NCBI RefSeq assembly: GCF_000208745.1
Contig: NC_030851.1
Location: 35,021,856 to 35,085,855 of the forward strand
DNA from: Theobroma cacao
Lineage: Eukaryota; Streptophyta; Magnoliopsida; Malvales; Malvaceae
DNA: 64,000 nucleotides
Reading direction: 5' to 3'
Shown one piece after another: positions 58,535 to 64,000 of this stretch. The stretch's first letter is position 1. Each line of letters opens with the position of its first letter. The position numbers and the translations under genes were made by a program. A model generated the notes under the pieces. The model saw only the letters and a program-made list of their open reading frames with translations. It made no database searches and had not been told where the DNA came from.

Positions 58535-58612
58535 CGGTGGATTTGTGAGATATTCTTTGATTTTATCAAAGGCTATTTGACATTCTTCATTCCATTCTCC
58601 TGGGTCTCGTTT

Positions 58613-59772
58613 TCAAAGCAGCTTGAAGATTAGATCACATTTGCAGGTGAGCTGGGATATAAATCGAGCAATATAATTCAACTTCCCTAAAAATCCTCTC
58701 ACTTCTTTTTGCATTTTGGGAGGTGATAGCGCTTGAATAGCTCGTATTTTATTCGGGTCCACTTCAATTCCTTTTTCACTTACTATGAACCCCAACAATT
58801 TCCCAGAAGTTACACCAAAAGTGCATTTTGCAGGATTCAACTTGAGCTGAAACTTTCACAATCTCTCGAACAGTTTCTTGAGATTAACAGTATGATCCCT
58901 TTCTGTATGAGATTTTGCAATCATGTCATCCACATATACCTCTATCTCTTTATGCATCATATCGTGGAACAAAACTACCATTGCCCTTTGGTAAGTGGCA
59001 CCTGCATTCTTCAATCCAAATGGCATTACTTTGTAACAAAACATTCCCCACATGGTTACGAATATTGTTTTTTCCATATCTTCGGGTGCCATCTTGATCT
59101 GATTATAACCAGAAAAACCATCCATAAATGAGAACAAAAACATGTTTTGCTGTGTTGTCCACAAGAGTATCAATATGTGGCAAAGGGAAGTTATCCTTTG
59201 GACTCGCTCTGTTCAAATCCCTATAATCGACGCACATTCGAACTTTTCCATCCTTTTTAGGAACTGGAACTATATTAGCCACCCATTCAGGGTACTTAGC
59301 CACCTCTAAAAATCCAGCATCAAATTGCTTCTTTACTTCCTCTTTAATTTTTAGCAACATTTCTGGCTTCATCCTTCTCAACTTTTGTTTAATAGGCTTG
59401 CAATCTGGTCTCAAAGGTAACTTATGGACAACGATGTCAGTGTTGAGACCTGGCATGTCCTGATATGACCAAGCAAACACATCCACATATTCACGGAACA
59501 ATTCTTCTAGCTTCTGCCGTTCATTAGATGACAGCGAGGTGCCAATCTTAACTTCTTTCTTTTCTTCCCCATTTTCGAGGTTAATCATTTCTATGAGTTC
59601 CTGATGAGGTAAAATCTCTTTTTCCTCCTGTTCCAACATTCTTGACAAATCAGGGGGTAAGCCATAGTCATCCACCTCCTCTTCATTTTTCAATTCATCA
59701 ACGTTCGGAATCATCTTAAAATCGATATTCAAATCATTATCTAGATTGTCTTCGTGTTCATTATTTAAAGAC
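58613..59772 (-). pseudogene. Tat-type element reverse transcriptase
   Basis: It begins just after a splice-acceptor-like tttgcag (exon start 59772). An acidic leader precedes 'YVDVFAWSYQDMPGLNTDIVVHKLPL' and the RT fingers/palm ('VPVPKKDGKVRMCVDYRDLNRASPKDNFPLPHIDTLVDN'). A frameshift near 59150 moves to 59173-58856, which holds 'GFSGYNQIKMAPEDMEKT', 'MPFGLKNAGATYQRAM' and the catalytic YVDDM at residues 80-84 of that frame. 58840-58613 continues 'LNPAKCTFGVTSGKLLGFIVSEKGIEVDPNKI' and 'VRGFLGKLNYIARFI'. The active site is intact; the frame is not. Confidence 0.9.
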
Positions 59773-60061
59773 CTGCAAACAAGTAAAGTTGGATGTGTGT
59801 ATGGGCGAGTATTTATTGGCTAAAAGAATAGATGAAAGGAAACATGCAAAAAGGTTGATGAATTATGAAACACATTATGCATTGTCATTTATTTAANGAT
59901 CTTGAAACACATTATGCATTGTCACTTATTTAAATGATTATGGTAACAGAAAGCCCTACTTAAATAGGAAATTAATCTTAACACCCTTGAGCATAGGCAT
60001 TTAGATAAAATTTTTCATTACATTTCGGAAGACTTAAGATGATGGACAATTCCGTGGCTGT
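59773..60061 (-). other. Likely intron between the protease/G-patch part and RT, containing an N
   Basis: Minus strand: no coding similarity for about 290 bases. A polypyrimidine-rich acceptor tttacttgtttgcag ends at 59773, and the frame is open from there into RT. A GT donor near 60030-60062 is not determined. Ogre-type Tat elements are known to have an intron at this place. The N at 59897 is flanked by 30-base near-duplicates, so intron length is uncertain by about 37 bases. Confidence 0.55.
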
Positions 60062-60754
60062 TTAATTGCTTAGCTCCTCTCCTGACAGTACTGGATACAC
60101 TACAGGGATCTTCTCGTTAGGTTCTTCATCTCTGATCATATGGATTGATAGCTTATCAAATATCCGTAGAACCTGATTGACCTTTGTTGGTGCTTCGAGA
60201 TGAATGAAACCTACAGAATGAAAAGTCTCATATAAGTGTGGGATTGTCCGTTCCCCAGATTCTTCTTCATTTCCCTTAAGTTGAGCCATCCTTTTAATCT
60301 TCTTTCGAGCTGCCAGTTTCCTTCTCTCTTCTTTGGTAGGCTTGTACCCCAAACCAAACCTTTCTTCATTCTTTATTGGAGTCAGAGGATGGTTAATTCC
60401 TTGTAAATTCCTTCCTAACCCCAAACCGGCACGGCATCCCTTACCCACTGTCTGCTTAACCCCCATTTTAGTTGCTACTGACAAATGAGGAGTCGGTATC
60501 ACTTCTCTTTCCCCCACATATGTAGCATTAACGAATTCAAAAGATTTGAAAGAGCATTCTGGGACTTCTTCTGTTGCCTCTACATAGGGAGCAGATGATG
60601 GTCGAATAGCCAGTATGTCTTCCTCTGCAGATACACTTATCAGTTGGCCTTCAGCTATGAATTTAACTTTTTGATGAAGGGAAGATGGTATGGCTCCCCC
60701 CATATGAATCCATGGATGCCCTAACAAGCAATTGTATGACGGGGCAATGTCCAT
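60062..60754 (-). pseudogene. Tat-type element: protease C-terminal part and G-patch segment
   Basis: Open frame of 230 codons starting 'MDIAPSYNCLLGHPWIH', the usual block after the protease active site. A G-patch-like motif covers about residues 104-137: 'GKGCRAGLGLGRNLQGI' then 'ERFGLGY', followed by a basic stretch 'KEERRKLAARKKIKRM'. G-patch motifs bind RNA or helicases in cellular proteins and occur next to protease in some retroelements. It follows the frameshift at about 60760-60790 that separates it from the protease active site. Confidence 0.8.
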
Positions 60755-60792
60755 GACTTGAAATTGGACCTAAAAAATGCAAGGGCCAATTT

Positions 60793-62247
60793 TTATCGGT
60801 AGTTAATGTCCCCTACCACCTCTCTTGTGGTCCCGTCGAAGGCCTTTACAACCATGTGACTGGTTCTCATATAAGACACATCTACTGGCAACTTGGTTAA
60901 AGTAGAGCGAGGCATGACATTTAATGCTGAACCATTGTCAACCAAGACCCTAGGTACGGCATGGTCCTTGCATTTGATGGTAATGTACAGAGCTTTGTTA
61001 CTTCCCCGACCACCTGATGGGATTTCCTCATCATTAAAGGCAATGAAGTTCCCCACTGTAATATTCCCCACAATGTGGTCTAACTTTTCCACTGATATAT
61101 CTTGTGACACATAAGCTTGGTTCAAGACTTTAAGCAGCGCGTTCCTGTGTGCTTCCGAATTCAAAAGCAAGGACAACAGTGAGATACGAGCAGGCATTTT
61201 GGTTAATTGTTCTACCACGTTGTATTCATTGTGTTTAATAAACTTGAGAAATTCACCCACTTCTTTCTCGGTAACAGGATTTTTGACCTCATTGTTCAGA
61301 GCAACTACAGATTCGACAACTTGGTCCTTGGAAAAGGTATCTGCTTTCTTCAAGCCTCCCTCTCCCTGTGCTGGTTTCCCTTTTCCAACTCTTTTCGCTA
61401 TCTCAGGGGAATAACATCGCCCACTTTGCGTTATACCCCCCACACCAGTTAGATCTTCAGAAGATGCTTGGGGGGCGGATGAAGCTGTGCCCAAAATATT
61501 ACACTCATAATTCCATGGGACAGCTTTATCGCTCTTGTAAGGGAATGGGCTGGGGACTTCGATGCTAATACCACTTCTGATCATAGTAGGGGATGTATCA
61601 TTCATCGGGCTTCTGTTTTCTTCATAGAAGATGGTGAGAGGTTTAGGTTTGTTCGCCCCGAATGAACTTGATGCCACTTCAGCTGGGGTGTCTCCATTTA
61701 TGGTTTCGACCAAATTCTCTTCGGTTTCTTCATAAAACTCAATTACCGATAAATCCATCAATTCTTGCAACTTACGACGAAACCTATCACAATTTTGAAT
61801 GGAATGCCCAATTGCCCCCATATGAAATTTGCAAGAATAAGCGAGATCATGCCCCAATTCCTTTGTGTCGATTGGTTCTGGAGTGATGGCATTTATCTTG
61901 GACAACGCCTCAAACACTTTATCCATTGGCGTTTGAATCTCATCAATACTCTTTTTCACTCTTTGAATCATCACTTCATGTATGACGTTCACTGTTGGTC
62001 TTCCATGATTAGGTAAAGGATTCCCATCAACACTTGAATTGTCTTTTTTGGCAAAATTTAAAAGTCCTATCTTAATGAGCGCTTGGACCTTATGTTTTAA
62101 AGCAGTACAATTCTCGGTGGAGTGCCCTTGAATTCCAAAATGGTAATCACAATGCGCATTCGGGTCATACCATTTCAGGAAAAGTGGTCGGAGTGGTTCT
62201 AAAGGGGTTCGAGCAAGAAGTCGATTTTCTATGAGTTGTGGCAACAA
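60793..62247 (-). pseudogene. Tat-type element gag C-terminus and aspartic protease
   Basis: Open frame of 484 codons. The gag C-terminal region has two Cys/His motifs of the form CDYHFGIQGHSTENC and CKFHMGAIGHSIQNC (about residues 33-47 and 139-153), each followed by a 'L..KVQ.LI' helix. They probably act as nucleic-acid-binding knuckles. A long linker follows. The protease is near the C-terminus: 'ALYITIKCKDHAVPRVLVDNGSALNVMP', with the active-site D-N-G-S variant of D-S/T-G-S usual in this type. 'MVVKAFDGTTREVVGDI' leads to a stop or frameshift at 60793. Confidence 0.88.
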
Positions 62248-62326
62248 TATAGTGTAAAGGACTGGAATAGGATCAAACTTTGGTTTTTCTAGGGTAGTTC
62301 TAGGTCCTCTTTAACCATGACCAGGA

Positions 62327-63502
62327 TTATTGGTAATATGGGTTAAAGTTGTGGGCTTGTTGGCTGTCGTGAGCGACTACTTGCACATCCCCTTCTTTAA
62401 TCTTGGGCGTATTCCATCTCTTTGAGCTGGCAACTTCATGCCCTTCAATTTTTTCACTTTTGATAGCTCCTTCTATTATTTCTCCCGATAAGACCAAATT
62501 TGTAAAGTTTTTTGTGGCATTGCTGATCAAGCGCTCATAGAATGGAGCTCGGAGTGTGTTTATGAACAACACAGTCATCTCCTTATCAGTGAGAGGTGGC
62601 TGAACTTGCGCTGCTGTATCTCTCCACCTTTGGGCATATTCCTTGAAGTTCTCGCTTTGCTTCTTTTCCATAGTCTGCAATGACAACCGATCAGGGGCTA
62701 ATTCAGCCACATGCTTGTATTGGGCTATGAAGGCTCTTGCTAGGTCTTTCTAAGTCTTAATACGATTTTGATATAGCTGTACGTACCACCGAGCAGCTGA
62801 CCCAGTCAAGCTGTTTTGAAAAAAATGGATCAGTAACTTATCATCGTGAGACTGTGCAGCCATCTTCAGACAATACATGGTAATATGTGCCATGGGACAC
62901 TTTGTTCCGTCATATTTTTCAAATTTTGGAACCTTGAACTTGGCAGGGATCAATACATCCGGCACTAAGCATAGCTCGGTTGCGTCCATGGTACCAAACC
63001 TGTTAACTCTTTCGATAGCACAAAGACGTTCTTCCAACAAATCGTACTTTTTCTGATCTTTTTCATTTTTTCCTGTTTGTGACGAGTCCTTTCTTAGTTT
63101 CTCTTGTTTTTTTGGATCGTCTAAATCTGGGACGTGCATTGGTTCAGTAGGATTTATCCCAGAATATGGCCTAAATTGCCCATGAGTCTGTTGATGGCCC
63201 ATCGGAGGTGGTGCATTGTAATAAACAGATGGCATCATTTGAGGGTGGACCCTTTGAGAGGTTTGGGCATGTGGTGGAGTGAACCCTGAGGGATAGGGTG
63301 GATCCTCCCTTTGATTTCCACTGTCTTGAGCTGGTGGGTTTTCTGACGGAGCTGGCTCTTCGATCACTCTTTTTCCTTTACTGAAACTCATCATCAATTC
63401 CATCATCTTTGCTAACTGTTCTCTCATTTCTTCCTGAGCTCTTTCCATTCTGTCCATTCGCTCTCTTTGTTCTTCTTCCATGACCCTTGCTCGCTGACGC
63501 AT
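62327..63502 (-). pseudogene. Tat-type element gag (N-terminal and retrotransposon-gag domain)
   Basis: The first ATG is at 63502 with a stop upstream in frame near 63553. The N-terminus is a charged coiled-coil-like segment (residues 1-50, 'EEEQRERMDRMERAQEEMREQL'). A Pro/Gln-rich region and the retrotransposon-gag core follow ('KFEKYDGTKCPMAHITMYC', 'LLIHFFQNSLTGSAARWY'). A single TAG near 62751, where the family has Trp, interrupts the frame. 62710-62327 continues in the same frame with 'KKQSENFKEYAQRWRDTAAQVQPPLTDKEMTVLFINTL'. Gag forms the particle. A frameshift lies between 62327 and 62247. Confidence 0.9.
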
Positions 63503-63762
63503 ATTATGAACACGTTGGTCACTTGGCTTAGGTGGTCGAGCTATTTTGGAACCTTATTGTAATCATAAACATGAATTAGATACGTATTCGATGCATGAAT
63601 GAACCCATTATCTTATTTTTATATGAAAATACTTATTGTCATGAAATGATGATTTATGCATGTATGAATGATTATGTACTAAAAGTATTCACCACATGAC
63701 ACCCAACAACAAAGTCATCCATTGCATAAGATATTTGTCTTTGATTACAACTCAAGAGTCAT
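63503..63762 (-). other. Non-coding spacer between the upstream ORF and gag
   Basis: AT-rich, with 'atgaatg' and 'atgatt' words and no open frame. It could hold a second intron or a leader for gag. Confidence 0.45.
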
Positions 63763-64000
63763 CTAGAAATATTCGCCAATCTTATTATAATGGCTATACA
63801 CCTTATCTAAATACTTAATCAACTGTTGCTCTTGTTTTCCAATTGGAAAGATTTGGCTCCTTAATATGTCCGTCTTCCAAGCCATGCTTCTCGCCTTGTA
63901 AGCCACCTCCCTCATTTGCCAAATCAAGTAATCCATCTGGTCGTGTTTCTCTATATAAGCTTGTTTGTAAGATTCACCCCACTCTTGAATTCTGGTGCTC
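63763..64000 (-). CDS. Extra ORF upstream of gag in the Tat-type element (C-terminal 78 residues; continues beyond the window)
   Basis: Minus-strand frame open from the window edge (63999) to TAG at 63765-63763. The product is hydrophilic and likely helical, with 'QEWGESYKQAYIEKHDQMDYL' reduced here to its key features: aromatic and charged heptad-like spacing, then 'REVAYKARSMAWKTD' and a C-terminal 'YSHYNKIGEYF'. Some Tat elements carry an additional ORF before gag whose origin is debated, including ones with coiled-coil tails. I cannot name its domain from the fragment. No stop occurs in the 78 codons. Confidence 0.5.
   Translation of the reverse strand, partial: STRIQEWGESYKQAYIEKHDQMDYLIWQMREVAYKARSMAWKTDILRSQIFPIGKQEQQLIKYLDKVYSHYNKIGEYF

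Larger units (their letters stand above)
52576..64000 (-). mobile_element. Ty3/gypsy retrotransposon of the Tat type, 3' portion (5' LTR outside the window)
   Basis: Minus strand, from right to left: upstream ORF, gag, protease, G-patch segment, likely intron, RT, RNase H, archaeal-type RNase H, integrase, 3' UTR with tandem repeats, PPT, 3' LTR. Integrase downstream of RT-RNase H defines gypsy. The extra archaeal-type RNase H, tandem repeats in the 3' UTR and an intron before RT are features of the Tat lineage (Ogre/Retand-like). The left end cuts unit C of the FAR1-like array after ctact, the expected target duplication. The right end is not in the window. Frames contain few lesions compared with copia-1 to -3, but frameshifts and stops are present. 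Confidence 0.9.

Overview
The window looks like gene-poor, AT-rich nuclear DNA of a flowering plant, most likely a eudicot. The evidence is layered plant transposable elements (Ty1/copia, a Tat-lineage Ty3/gypsy, hAT, FAR1/FRS-type Mutator-related, LINE and TRIM sequences) and one recognisable plant gene for a small secreted peptide. I cannot name the species. Three isolated N bases mark assembly joins. Two of them are flanked by near-identical duplicated sequence, so the tandem duplications there are probably artefacts. || Layout. 1-2350: non-coding, with a weak LTR-like stretch. 2358-5645: decayed copia element with an internal deletion. 6916-8005: long, nearly perfect inverted duplication of the 5' end of a hAT transposase gene. 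The rest of that gene (BED finger, catalytic region, hATC dimerisation domain) runs to about 18820, but is split by an antisense copia element (8801-17836). That copia is itself split by a 3.9-kb solo LTR (11299-15214, perfect 5-bp target duplication). 19780-20290: LINE RNase H fragment. 21861-22115: the one convincing host gene, an IDA-like (IDL) peptide precursor. || 22935-36806: a copia element that has received a LINE, a tandem TRIM array, a Harbinger/Tourist-like element, a second solo LTR of the same 3.4-kb family (TSD CACAT) and a 995-bp hAT-type non-autonomous element (perfect 13-bp terminal repeats and 8-bp TSD). 37600-52575: FAR1/FRS-like (Mutator-derived) pseudogenes. One carries a 350-bp internal segment amplified about four times. 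Another sits in a tandem array of about 1,617-bp units. A degenerate TRIM-like array with tRNA-iMet primer sites lies at 40440-42240. A fairly intact copia (45361-50105, 210/208-bp LTRs) is inserted in the second array unit. 52576-64000: antisense Tat-lineage gypsy element running off the right edge. It shows 3' LTR, PPT, tandem repeats in the 3' UTR, integrase, RNase H plus archaeal-type RNase H, RT, a likely intron, a G-patch segment, protease, gag, and an extra ORF upstream of gag. || All transposon reading frames I examined carry stops or frameshifts, so no element here looks autonomous. The transposon content is better read as a stratigraphy of insertions than as a set of cooperating genes. 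The IDL gene is the only part I would expect to have a cellular role: a secreted ligand for HAESA/HSL-type receptor kinases.
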